A stretch of DNA of 64,000 nt, from NCBI GenBank assembly GCA_032622095.1, contig CP136062.1, positions 53,611,849 through 53,675,848 on the forward strand, in the 5' to 3' direction. Shown here piece after piece: positions 38,594 through 49,900 of the stretch (positions are counted from its first letter, which is position 1; each line of letters begins with the position of its first letter). A model generated the notes under the pieces. That model was not told where the DNA came from, ran no database searches, and saw only the letters and a list, made by a program, of their open reading frames with translations. This stretch comes from Siphonodentalium dalli (taxonomy: Eukaryota > Mollusca > Scaphopoda > Gadilida > Siphonodentaliidae). The translations under genes were made by a program, and so were the position numbers.

Positions 38594-41500
38594 CTTCCAT
38601 CTATGGTGACGGGTCGGCCATAGATGGTCGGGACAGACGTTCCCTCCATAAGACCCCTGTTGGTCTACATGGTGATATTTCTGAATCCAATATTATTATT
38701 TCAGGATATACATGTAAAGCCTTACTGGATACAGGCAGTACAGTTAGTACTATTTGTGAGTCTGTTTACAGGAAAAGACTTGGCCATATTCCAATTGAAT
38801 CATTGCAATCTGTACTCAATATTGAGTGCGCTGATGGACGGGACTTGGAATATCTTGGATTTATTCAATGTAATATTTCTATTCCCAGATTTACCGGTAT
38901 TGATTCTCAACCTTGTGTTTTTCTTATAGTGCCTGATAGCAAATTTAATGTTCAGACTCCTGTTCTTTTAGGTACTAATATACTTAAAACATTTATGACA
39001 CATGTAGAGAAGCAGAATGGACAGAGATTTTTACAGAAAGCTGACCTTGATACACCATGGTATTTTACTTTTAGGTGTCTTTCATTAAGGGACAGGGAAC
39101 TCAAGAGAAATAATTTTAATTTAGGTGTTGTCAAGAGTTCTGCCCCGGATCATGTGATACTGCATCCAAATACTTCCAAAACTTTGTTAGGTTATGTTGA
39201 CCACAAAGTTCCATATAATCCAACTTGTGCAATATTTCAATCTTTAACAGATGATTCCAAAATGGATGGAATTGAGATTGCTCCTTTTATTTTGAATTAT
39301 AACAGCAATAAAGATGAGCATGTTCCAGTCCATTTGAGCAATCTAACGACAAGGACAATTAGTATTGCTCCAAATTCTGTTATTTGCAGTATTCAACCTG
39401 TCAAAGTTGAAGGCGATTTGGAGAAGAAAGATGATGCAGAGTCACCCATCTTGAATCAACTTAATCTTAATTCTGATTCTTTAACACATGATGAGCTGAA
39501 GCAAGCAGTTGATTTAGTTAAAGAATTTTCAGGTATATTTTCACTCAGTGATTTCGACTTAGGTCACTATTCTGGTGTAAAGCATGAAATACATTTGACT
39601 GATGATAAGCCAGTGAAGCAGCGGCCGAGACGGATTGCACCAGGATTAGTTGATGAAGTCAGAGATTATATACAACAACTTTTAGCAGCTGGAATTATTC
39701 GACGCTCACATAGCCCATATTGTTCTAATGTTGTTATTTGTCGCCGTGCGAGTGGAAAGCTGAGGCTTTGCATTGATTATCGCGATGTTAATAAAAAAAC
39801 AATATCAGATGCTTACTGTTTACCATTGATAGAACAAATTTTAGATAATTTAGCCAATTCCAGATTTTTCAGCTCTCTTGATCTTCGTAGTGGTTTTTTT
39901 CAACAGGATGTTGTTGAAGAACATAAGAAATATACAGCCTTTACAGCAGGTAATCTTGGTTTTTATGAATTTCAGAGAGTTCCACAAGGAATGAAAGGAT
40001 CTCCTGCAAGTTTCCAGAGAATGATGGAACACTGTTTAGATGGATTATGCAATAAAATTTGTTACATATACTTGGATGATATTTGTATCCCAGCAAATAG
40101 TTTTTCAGAGATGATTGACCGGTTAAGATTAGTATTTCAGAGACTAAAAGACTGTAATTTAAAGTTATCTCCTTCTAAATGTTCACTTTTTAGCCGAAAG
40201 TTGAAATATTTGGGACACACAATTTCAGAAGAGGGCATAGCTGTCGACCATTCTAAAATTTCTAAAATTGTAGATTGGCCGACTCCAAAGACCCCAGAGG
40301 ATGTTAGAAGATTTTTAGGTTTGGCTGGGTATTACCGTAAATATGTGAAAAGTTTTTCACAAATCGCTAAACCCCTTACAGATCTTTTACCCCCAACTAA
40401 CCAAGGAAAGCAGAAAAGCAAGAAGAAATCAAATTATACTGGAAAATGGAGTTGGGGTGAAGAAGAGGAAAATGCTTTCTCTCGTCTGAAAGAATGTCTT
40501 ATTTCCCCACCCATTTTAGGATTTCCTGACTACTCCCTCCCATTTGAACTACACACTGATGCGAGTTCTCATGGTCTGGGTGGAATATTATACCAGAAGC
40601 AAGATGGTGTTCTTCGGGTTATTGCTTATGCAAGCAGAGGAACCACTGCAGCAGAGAAATCATATCCTGCACACAAATTGGAGTTTTTAGCACTGAAGTG
40701 GGCGATAACGGAGAAATTTTATGATTATCTTTTTAATCATAAATTTGTTGTATATACAGATTCAAATCCTTTAACTTATGTTCTTACCAGTGCTAAACTT
40801 GATGCTACTTCACATAGATGGTTGGCGGCGATCAGCACATTTGACTTTGAAATTTTTTATCGCCCTGGCAAGTCAAATGCAGCTGCTGATGCTTTACCCA
40901 GAAGGACACATGATGGAGATGATTCTCAAATAGAGAAAATTCATTCTCATTCTATTACAGCTATTTGTAATGGTTTAAAGATTTCAGAACCATTTGTGCA
41001 TTCTCTTTGTATGACAGCAAATGTGGCTGATACATTGCAAGATAGTTTTAGCACAGATATTGAGGTGATGACACCAGTTGATTGGAGGCGAATGCAAGAG
41101 AAGGATTCTGTTTTAGGTCCATGGATGAAGGCGGTGAGGAGAGGTGTTAAGCCGAGTAGAAATGCTTTACCGATGACAAGGGAACATTCAACGTATTTTA
41201 GACATTTTGACACGTTGAAATTTCAGAGAGGTGTTTTATACAGAGAAACCCAGTTAAATGGTAACCAACATTTACAACTTGTTATTCCATCATCTTTTAT
41301 TCCCACAGTTTTAAAGTCTTTACATTCAGATATAGGTCATCCTGGAAGAGAAAGAACCATATCTTTGATTAAAGAGCGTTTTTATTGGCCTGGAATAGAC
41401 AGTGCGGTGGAGAATTACATTCAGCAGTGTCCTCGCTGTCTGAGACGTAAATCTCCGACGGGTTCCATGGCCAAGCTTGTTTCCATTTCCACGTCACAGT

Positions 41501-43104
41501 CTTTAGAACTTGTTTGTATAGATTATTTAACTGTTGAAATGTGCAAAGGAGGTTACCAATATTTACTTGTTATCACAGATCATTTTACCAAATATTCTCA
41601 AGCATTTCCTACCAAGAACATGACGGCGAAGACAACCGCAGATGTACTTTTTAACCAGTTCTTTGTATATTATGGTTTTCCTAATAGGATACACAGTGAC
41701 CAAGGTGCCAACTTTGAGTCTGATTTAATACAAGAACTTTGCAGATTGTGTGGAATACAGAAAAGTAGAACTACCCCTTATCATCCTATGGGAAATGGAC
41801 AATGTGAGAGATTTAACAGGACTTTATTGAGTATGTTAGGTACATTGGAGACAGAGGAGAAGAAGGATTGGAAGAGTTTTATAGGACCGTTAGTACATGC
41901 ATACAATTGCACAAGACATGAGACGACAGGATATGCTCCTTTTAAACTGATGTTTGGAAGGGACCCAAAGTTACCGATTGATGTTTTGTGTGGTTTTGAT
42001 AAATTGATTTTAAATGATGATGAAGTTGTTAATGTTTCTATTCCAGAATATGTTTCAGATTTAAAAGAAAGACTCAGTTATTCTTTTAATTTAGCTTCTG
42101 AAGCTGCATCGAAGGCAAAAGAGCGTCAGAAACGTAACTTCGATAAGAAGGCAAGAGCGGCTACTGTGTCTGTTGGTGATTCCGTTTTAGTGAAAACTTT
42201 AGCTTTTGACGGCAGACATAAGTTAGCGGATCGATTTGATAAGGAAGTTTACTATGTTACAGGACAGCCGAATGGGAATATACCAGTTTTTACTGTTATT
42301 AGTGATGATGGCAAGGAGAGAACCCTTCATCGGAATCATTTACTTCCAATTGGATCTTTACCTATAGATATAGATAAAGAAGATGAGAAACATGGTCCCG
42401 ATATTGTTTTAAACAAACCTGATGTTGTTGTAGGAAATGAAGTTGAATGTAATCCTGATATAAAACATAAGAAACATTTTGTTTTAGAATCACCTGAATA
42501 TAATGAACATGATTATGTTCTGGAGATACCGCAGAGAGCAGTTATATCTACTGCTAACGAGGCGGATCATATTATTGTTCCTGATGACCAGAGTGACGAT
42601 TCTAGTATTTTCAGAGAACAAAATGTTCCAGATGATGACGATCATATTTCTCTTATTGAAGAGAATCAGGTGGAACAAGAAAGTGTAGCAGATGCGCATC
42701 TTGGAAATAATGAAAGTGTTGATGATGTTGATAATTCTGTTGGTGACATTATGCACAGCAGATCAGAAGATGGGCCCAGTAGTAGAGTTGTTGAGGAGAG
42801 CAGTACTGATGTTGTAGTTGAGGAAGTTGTTTCAGGTGATACAGGGGTTAGGGATATTGTTTCAGATATTTCTTCTGAAAATGTAGCGGTTGAAGAGGAT
42901 GTAGGACCCAGGCGGTCTGGCCGATCCCGTAGACCACCCCTCTGGAAGGAGTCAGGAGATTATGTACATTCTTTGCAGGTACCGAAGGAAAGTGAAGATT
43001 TTATTACAAAATCTGAACTACTCAAACGATTGACAAACAAAGACTTACTTTGTAACATGTCGCCACTTCAAATTCATGAAATGTTTTCAGCTATTTTAAA
43101 ATAA
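38539..43104 (+). CDS. pol: pol polyprotein (protease, reverse transcriptase, RNase H, integrase)
   Basis: Polyprotein that copies and inserts the element. The frame is open from 38539 after an upstream stop and would be entered by -1 frameshifting at 38590; no good ATG begins it. In order: retropepsin with LLDTGST (Asp codon at 38728); RT with LDLRSGFFQ, VPQGMKGSPASFQ and the YLDD active site (40069-40080); RNase H with LHTDASSHG (about 40552) and YTDSNPLTYVL; integrase with an H-x3-H...C-x2-C zinc domain (about 41320-41450); and a D,D-35-E core with Asp in CIDYL (about 41521), IHSDQGANFES (about 41690) and GQCERFNRT (about 41800). A GPY/F-like module follows, then an acidic tail. No chromodomain or internal stop is seen, so pol appears intact. 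Confidence 0.95.
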   Translation, partial: EVQRRSFQRAWLYRRKKLASIYGDGSAIDGRDRRSLHKTPVGLHGDISESNIIISGYTCKALLDTGSTVSTICESVYRKRLGHIPIESLQSVLNIECADGRDLEYLGFIQCNISIPRFTGIDSQPCVFLIVPDSKFNVQTPVLLGTNILKTFMTHVEKQNGQRFLQKADLDTPWYFTFRCLSLRDRELKRNNFNLGVVKSSAPDHVILHPNTSKTLLGYVDHKVPYNPTCAIFQSLTDDSKMDGIEIAPFILNYNSNKDEHVPVHLSNLTTRTISIAPNSVICSIQPVKVEGDLEKKDDAESPILNQLNLNSDSLTHDELKQAVDLVKEFSGIFSLSDFDLGHYSGVKHEIHLTDDKPVKQRPRRIAPGLVDEVRDYIQQLLAAGIIRRSHSPYCSNVVICRRASGKLRLCIDYRDVNKKTISDAYCLPLIEQILDNLANSRFFSSLDLRSGFFQQDVVEEHKKYTAFTAGNLGFYEFQRVPQGMKGSPASFQRMMEHCLDGLCNKICYIYLDDICIPANSFSEMIDRLRLVFQRLKDCNLKLSPSKCSLFSRKLKYLGHTISEEGIAVDHSKISKIVDWPTPKTPEDVRRFLGLAGYYRKYVKSFSQIAKPLTDLLPPTNQGKQKSKKKSNYTGKWSWGEEEENAFSRLKECLISPPILGFPDYSLPFELHTDASSHGLGGILYQKQDGVLRVIAYASRGTTAAEKSYPAHKLEFLALKWAITEKFYDYLFNHKFVVYTDSNPLTYVLTSAKLDATSHRWLAAISTFDFEIFYRPGKSNAAADALPRRTHDGDDSQIEKIHSHSITAICNGLKISEPFVHSLCMTANVADTLQDSFSTDIEVMTPVDWRRMQEKDSVLGPWMKAVRRGVKPSRNALPMTREHSTYFRHFDTLKFQRGVLYRETQLNGNQHLQLVIPSSFIPTVLKSLHSDIGHPGRERTISLIKERFYWPGIDSAVENYIQQCPRCLRRKSPTGSMAKLVSISTSQSLELVCIDYLTVEMCKGGYQYLLVITDHFTKYSQAFPTKNMTAKTTADVLFNQFFVYYGFPNRIHSDQGANFESDLIQELCRLCGIQKSRTTPYHPMGNGQCERFNRTLLSMLGTLETEEKKDWKSFIGPLVHAYNCTRHETTGYAPFKLMFGRDPKLPIDVLCGFDKLILNDDEVVNVSIPEYVSDLKERLSYSFNLASEAASKAKERQKRNFDKKARAATVSVGDSVLVKTLAFDGRHKLADRFDKEVYYVTGQPNGNIPVFTVISDDGKERTLHRNHLLPIGSLPIDIDKEDEKHGPDIVLNKPDVVVGNEVECNPDIKHKKHFVLESPEYNEHDYVLEIPQRAVISTANEADHIIVPDDQSDDSSIFREQNVPDDDDHISLIEENQVEQESVADAHLGNNESVDDVDNSVGDIMHSRSEDGPSSRVVEESSTDVVVEEVVSGDTGVRDIVSDISSENVAVEEDVGPRRSGRSRRPPLWKESGDYVHSLQVPKESEDFITKSELLKRLTNKDLLCNMSPLQIHEMFSAILK
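38584..38627 (+). promoter_or_regulatory. Programmed -1 ribosomal frameshift signal at the gag-pol junction
   Basis: The slippery heptamer A AAA AAC (38584-38590) is in the gag frame and is followed directly by the gag TAG (38591-38593). Six bases after the heptamer a perfect 10-bp stem begins: CCATCTATGG (38597-38606) pairs with CCATAGATGG (38618-38627) around an 11-base loop. The pol frame is open from 38539, in the -1 frame relative to gag. Heptamer identity, frame, spacer and stem all fit the established rules for retroviral -1 frameshifting. Efficiency is not known. Confidence 0.9.
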
Positions 43105-43874
43105 TGTTGTATACCTTGTTGTCCACTGTATGTTATAATTTCTAATTATCTTGCACTAATTAATCGCTGTAGGATTATTTCAGATATTTAAAGGCAGTGG
43201 TCAGTAGCTGAGTCAGCTAGGGTGTTCCAGGCTATACTCTGCGAAAGCCACTGTTCTTAAAGACAAGCAGTTGATTAATTAGAATTTCTGATAATAATTA
43301 TATTTTGTATTAACATTTTCAGTATGTTAAATACTTGGTCATGGTTGATATTGGTTCAGCTGTGCAAGTTTTACTCATGTTGTAGGGTATTATTGCTATA
43401 CCCTGCCATTAACTCAGGCCTACTTATGTCTTAAAATGTTGCTAAAATTGTTAATACAAATTATATTTTAGATATGATTGACAAAATAGCAGTCTTATAT
43501 TAGATTACTATCCAAAGATGCAATATGGGAAAAGTGCAATATGTTTTAATTTTAATTACGGATGTTACAGGTTGATATACCACCACAGATTGAGATGTTT
43601 TATGTATATAAATAGTTTATTTAATTACAGATCGTAATTACTTAATACGGTTATAGGATATTACCTATCCTTGTTATGGGTGCAGGTTGAGAACTTTATC
43701 TCTTCCGATTATAAAATTTTACCCTCTTAAGTATAGCAATGCAGTTGGTGTTATAGAATGGTTTATTTGGCTGGATAGCAGGTACAGGTATGATTTTATT
43801 TCTAAGGTCATTGCAGGTTTCTTTGGAACGTTGCAGGTTGTAAGTGAAATTACAAGAATGTAATTTATTTTTTT
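43105..43874 (+). other. Retrotransposon 3' untranslated region
   Basis: About 770 bp between pol and the polypurine tract, without an open frame. The word 'gcaggtt' recurs. No envelope gene is present. Confidence 0.7.
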
Positions 43875-43888
43875 AAGAGGGGGGAGAA
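43875..43888 (+). promoter_or_regulatory. Polypurine tract
   Basis: AAGAGGGGGGAGAA directly abuts the TG of the 3' LTR. This is the expected position and composition for the plus-strand primer of an LTR element. Confidence 0.9.
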
Positions 43889-45044
43889 TGTGGCGGTGAT
43901 ATATTTACATGTATAGGTAAATAATGCATCAAATGTAGGATTTTAATAATATCTGCATGTGCATGTCTTACTAACTCTTTAACACTTAATTAGTCCGTAA
44001 TTAATCTTAACTGCACTTCACTATCCCTCATAAACAAATCGTATTGCTTTAATATTTAGTTTCGCGCTAAAACCTAAGTCAGCCCAATACTTTTAATTGG
44101 GATGGATTGGTTTAACCGCGAAATGTCAGTTGGTTTTCATTGTTGAAATCTAGGTGCTGTGTTTTTCAACAAACTCTAATAAACAGTTAAATAATGGAAC
44201 AAAGTTCTATTATTGTTTGCTAAAAGTATTCTACAATACAAGGAGACATCCAGACTCAAAACTCATCGTTTAGGTATGTTCAATGTACTTTTATGTTCGT
44301 TTCAATGTTATATATTTTAACCCATTTTTCCTATTGTCGTCAATAGAGATCCACTTGTGATTCTCCATAATTGGAATATGTCCGTTTTATAATTATGGAT
44401 AGTTCACTTTATAATATGGTAAACTATAATTAATTCTCATTTAATTGTATATTTATAGTTATAACATATTCATCTATACTTTGTGTTTGTGAAACTTCAA
44501 GTAGTAGTTTGTAGAAAGTCTCTGACAGGAGCATTAATATATCCCTTATGTGTGTATAGGTTATTCTATATAACTAGTAGTATGATTGTGTAAGGGTGTA
44601 TTATGTCTGTATGTTGGGAGGTATACCTCTTCCCTTAACTTAGAAATTAGGACTTGTTTATTTATGTTTGTAGAGTCGACATAGACATATCTACATCTAC
44701 ACATCTACCTATATGAACATGTACGAGATTAAATGCTATAGATGGGACCATCTATAGTTGGCAGATCGATGATTGTGTATTGTTGGATCGAGTTGAGAAT
44801 GTGATGAGTTTATTGATGAAAATATAAGAGATCTAAAGTAATGTATTGAACTTTAATTGCCCCAGCACCTATTGTTCACTTAGAGAGCACCTGCCCAACA
44901 AATGAGGACTATTAAGCTGAGAGTTGGAAAGAAAGGCGTAGACTATATATATAATGTTATTTGAACCTTGAGATAAATATATATAATTCCATGGAACTAT
45001 CTCGTGAATAATAACTGAGTTAGCCGGACATCCGTGGAGTTATA
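43889..45044 (+). repeat. 3' LTR
   Basis: 1156 bp, starting TGTGGCGGTGATATATTTAC, the same length as the 5' LTR. No difference was found when the two were read side by side. AATAAA at 44178-44183 is a candidate polyadenylation signal. Host sequence resumes with CACACACGTATAG. Confidence 0.95.
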
Positions 45045-45940
45045 CACACACGTATAGCAAACATATTATCAACAATACATACAGGTATGTTGTATATTGC
45101 TTGGGGATAGCATAGCCCCGCCAGGCTGTCTTCCTGCCATCCCTGGTGGTATAGGTATGATTGTTTAATGATGGCGTATGTGAGCGTTCATCTCCGTGTG
45201 AGCGCACATACTATATCGTCGCATGTGGAAATAGTATCAAGGGCGTGTTACAGACAAGTTGAATTTTATTGGTACCAACCCGGACCATTGTTCATAACAA
45301 TAACTAAAATATTTTGTGCGGTTCACCGAGGAGGCAGTTTGTGAGTGAGGTCCTGGGGAAATATCACGTATCTGGGATTCATTAATTGCATGGTTGCGGG
45401 TGGTTTGTTAGTATACGTATACAATTTACAATAGGTGCGAATCATTCTCGCAAAGCACAGTCAGCATGCAACCTTGAATAATTGCCGACAATGGAGACTT
45501 CCCTCAAATGACAACCAGTGTATTCAACACACAAACACACAATGTCATGTAATATTCATCGAGCTATAGTATTGATTGTGACAATAATACGAAATGGACA
45601 CCAACAGAATACACAACGACTTAATCACACATGCCTTCAGACCGAAGTGAGGCATCTGGCTTTTGTGAAACTGTTGTTAGCTTCAATCATGTTAATTAGA
45701 TCCGCGACAAAGACGGCATGAAACCACCACCACTGTCTTATGTGTACGCTGTCTGTGCGTACGGGCGATGCATTTAGCCATTTGTTTTCGCAGTTTGACA
45801 TGTTATTTTAGCCATTGCTATTTATTTTTCGCGATTTTCTAAAATGGCTAACGCCATCACACACACTGCGCACCCCACTTGAAGCATGGGTCCGGGAATG
45901 AAAATATAGCAAACAAAAAATCTAGACCTCAACATTAAGT
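45045..45940. other. Intergenic sequence, no gene seen
   Basis: Host flank of the LTR element. Short open frames only. Confidence 0.4.
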
Positions 45941-46112
45941 ATTGGATAGATCATCTCAACTAGTGTCTTCATAAATAAGAAAAGTGTTTGGGATGTATTA
46001 ACTCCATTCACGAGCGCGTAGCGCGAGTGTGTATAGAGTTAATAACTCCCAAAATCAAGACGCTATTCACACTTCTTAATTATGAAGACACGAGTGAGAT
46101 GATATATCCAAT
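45941..46112. mobile_element. Foldback / MITE-like inverted repeat
   Basis: ATTGGATAGATCATCTCAAC at 45941 is mirrored with few changes by the segment ending 'gatgatatatccaat' at about 46112. Pairing continues through 'gtgtcttcataa' and 'ttatgaagacac', then 'gtattaactcc' and 'gttaataac'. The short centre holds 'gagcgcgtagcgcgag', itself a small palindrome. No coding capacity. Confidence 0.65.
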
Positions 46113-46924
46113 TTAGACGATGTGTAATTAAACCCAGTGATAACGGGACGATTAATGAAATTGGTTGCACGGGATTTAACATGAACTCGCCAGTCATTCA
46201 TTCTGTCAAAAGTAAACTCGTGGACGGTCAACAGTAAAACGCCCAATTCTACGATAGTGATGGAACGAATATATGAAGATCAGAGGGCTGACCAATCTAT
46301 ATTAGAATTGGGGAGAGCAAAGCTATATTTAAAACATACTTATAGGAACGTGTCTAGAATATCTCCGTTTGGGTGTAATACTTGGAATTTATAACTACAC
46401 CTCAATTGAACCATAATAAATTCCTTAAATTGGGACATTCTATTTGCACTCTCCATATACCTGTTGGAAATTTCTAATCGCGAACCGGGCACAACCATAA
46501 GGTTAGGAATTGCCAACTAATAGTAATTGAAAAGTTAAACTGAATCAATCATTTGCAACCTGTTTTCGGTGCATGTAGATATAAATACAACAGTGAAGTG
46601 TGAGCATAATTAATATAGTGATTACATAAAACGTGCATGCGTATTATCAGGCTCACTTTGGTACGGGTGAGTTGCGTCTTATCTGTTGAACTTTTATCGG
46701 AGTGAGAAAAGTTAAATGAATTACAATTATAGTAATAAGAGTAAAGTAAGTGGGAAGAAAAAAAAAATGTATTTGCCACTTGGAGAAAAAAAATAATATA
46801 TATATATATAAAATAAAATGCGCATCCGAATGGTTGCGCACCCGATGCTCGACAACATTACTATATATCGTTATATGATATACATAATGTATAAATTTTC
46901 TCTCTTCGGCATTTAAGCTACGTC
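46113..46924. other. Intergenic sequence, no gene seen
   Basis: AT-rich; includes a short (AT)n run near 46795-46815. Nothing recognisable. Confidence 0.4.
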
Positions 46925-46965
46925 ACATGCGTGTGGGCTGAAATTTTCTGAATTATTTTTCTGAA

Positions 46966-49900
46966 TTATTTTGCCCTAATTAGGGAGCACATTACAAATA
47001 AAAAAGATACAGACATATCAATAAGAGAGTCCCGATATTGTCCAACGGCGTCCAAGAGTGATGGGTGATCACTTCCCAAGATTAGAGACAACAAGTCCTC
47101 CTTCTCTAGACCGAACATGTATAAATATACTTGGATACCGCAGTAGTCGATGACTCGATCCCAGAAACTATTTCGCACCGACAGGATCGGGAATGACGAG
47201 CACGTGAACATAATGTGCTCAAGTTCTTTATCATATATACACACGCACTGACGACAGGTAAGATTATTTGGGTACGTTGTCCTGTTAAGAAGAATTGCAA
47301 GGTTCTTGTATTTTGATGATAATGTAGGTTGTGATCGCAAACGCTTCCAAACGTACCAGCCGGAGAGTGGGTCTGGAACAACCTTCCAGAACACACTCAG
47401 GTCACAATCGTTTGAGATTGACGAGCGCCACGACGAGATATAAAACAGTTTTACTGTCTCCCTCACGATACGTTTCCATGTAGGTTGGTTTGGATATACA
47501 CCAATGTCTAAAATATTATCCAGGAAAGAATCAAGGCGATAGGCTCTTAATATAGGTAGTATCTCCTTGACGAATCCATATGCCGGTCTGTCGTACAAGC
47601 GCTGCAAATGAGCTTTGGCCAGGAAAATTTTCAATGGATCCTGTTTGTGTGAAGGAAGGTTTATAAGAGTACCAAGGAAGCCCAGTTTACGAATGTGTAT
47701 TTCCATCTCCATTGGTAAGATACCCAATAGTCCGAGAGAAAGGTTTGTATTGGCGCGTTTAGGCAGACTCTGAGCAGATTTAACACAGGTACGTAACGAA
47801 CGTTCAATGATAGTTATAGCAGACGTTTGTTGTAATGACATCACCTCACAACCATACAGTGCTTTCGGTTGAACGACAGTGTTGATTAAGTTGCACATTG
47901 TAATTGGCGAAGCATGGCGTAGTAGTCGGTTACCAGCGACGGCGAAGAATGTTTGTCACATTGTTGACGAAACACGTGAACTGTGAGACACATCAGACAC
48001 GAACTTTACTTGTACCAAGCCAATGTGTGCACATTCTGTATCCTCTGTTAGTGAATCGGAACCCAACATCCAGATACGTCGATTGCGATTGTGTGCGGCT
48101 TTTGACTCATTAAATACCACAGTCTTACTTTTTGTACACGAGAAACTGAATCTCCAGTTGATACTGTACTTGTAGCATGTGTCTTTCAGATTGTCTAGAC
48201 CATGTTTAGTTAGCGACATAATGGTGATGTCGTCTGCTGTAGTTGGAGAAACACATTAAATTGAACCAACATGTAGGCCAAACGGAGAATTCCTCAAGTC
48301 TATTAGCAGATCGTTTATGTAAACCAGGTAGCACAGAGGTGAGAGGACATCCCCTTGCCTTGTCCCTTGGCCGATGCTGAACTTATAAGAGAATCTGTTG
48401 TTAGAGAACACCATGCTGTTCACATCCGTGTGGATGTTGCCGAGAAGTCTGATGAATTTGCTGGAAAAGCCAAGACGTATAAATTTAAACAAAAGGCCTT
48501 CGTACCACACTCTATCGAAGGCCTTCTTAGAATCCAGGAATGCTGCAAACACTTTTGAGCCATTAGCTTTTGTGTGTGATATAGCTTCATGTAAGACAAA
48601 TGACGTTATATTGCAACCAAAACATTTTTGGAAGCCATATTGTAATTGTTCCGGGAAGTTAGAAAGCTCCCTTGCGCTGAGGATTCTTTGTAGTAGAATT
48701 TTTTCAAACAGTTTATAGATCACAGGTAGGAGTGTTATGGCCCGGTAGCTGTCGGGAGACGTAGAAGGCTTAGGGTGTCCTTTATACAGAGGAATAATAA
48801 CACCAAGTTTCATACCCGGTGGGATCCATTCTAGATCCAGTATGGCGTTGAATAAGATCAGAATACATTCCTTCAGTTTATCGGTGTGATTGATAATATG
48901 TTCACTCGTGACACAGTCATAACCAGGCGCTTTGTTTGGTTTCAATGTTTTTATTGCACACTCAATTTCATAAATATATATTTGGCGACACTGTGAGCAT
49001 ATATGGCCTTCTTGTCTGCGCATGTATTCTCTAAGCTCAGCAGTAACATTATTTCCAAACGTTGAATTGTGATGCGTTTCTGGAGAGTAGAGTTCAGCAA
49101 AGTACGAAGACCAACCGGAGTTAATCTCAGCGGGATCACGAGTGGGTACTCCACCGAATTCCATTACTGATCCGACCGTACGCGTGGGAGACTTCATTTT
49201 AAGTGTGCGCCAGAACATTGTGGGGCTGTATAATGCATGGTTCTCAAGTTCGTAGCACTCAGCCTTCATGGAATCACGGACAGCTTCACGATGTGCTTTC
49301 CTGAAGTGACGCTTTGATTGCATGTAATTGACATAACACGGGGAGCACGACACTGGTTTACCAGCATACACCCATTGTTTGTGCAGATCGCGCATGTCCG
49401 ATTTCAGTCTGTCGATGTTAGCATTCCAGTATGGTTTGAGATGGCGGGAAAAGCGCTTTCTAGGGACTGATAAGTCTGATGCTGTTACAATGGCGCGGGT
49501 TAATGACTCATAAAAAATGTTTAGCGATACTTTGGAAGACAAATCACATCCGTGTGGATCTGGACATAGTGAGTCCAGGTTATTCCTGTATGCATCGAGA
49601 TCAGCACGCTGCCATGCAAAACTACGGCGATCTGTGAGCGACTGTGTTATTGGAGCTTGGTCCATGAATTTAATTGAGCATGATACCGGAAGGTGGTTGG
49701 AAGTATTGAGAGTTTCATCACTGATCACGTCGCAGTCAATCACCGTATCAAGAATGCTCTGTGGTATCAAAATGTGGTCTAGAAGAGAAGGTTTGTTAAC
49801 CGTATAATATGGAATATACGAGTAGGCACATCCCTTACACATGCTTGATGACATAAGAGACGTCAGCTGGCACTTCCCAATGAAATCACTAAATAGTGTA

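Larger units (their letters stand above)
35057..45044 (+). mobile_element. Full-length Ty3/gypsy LTR retrotransposon
   Basis: A 9988-bp element with two 1156-bp LTRs, a primer binding site, gag, pol in the order protease-RT-RNase H-integrase (the Metaviridae order), and a polypurine tract. There is no envelope-like ORF after pol. The flanking host sequence reads TACACA before the 5' LTR and CACACA after the 3' LTR, so a 4-6-bp target duplication is present, but its exact limit overlaps the ambiguous LTR end. The LTRs look identical by eye, so the insertion is recent. The one obvious defect is a -1 break inside gag. The gag-pol junction carries a complete frameshift signal. Confidence 0.95.

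Noticed and set aside
43105-43874. Envelope gene after pol
   Set aside because: No open frame, signal peptide or membrane segment. The region is untranslated.
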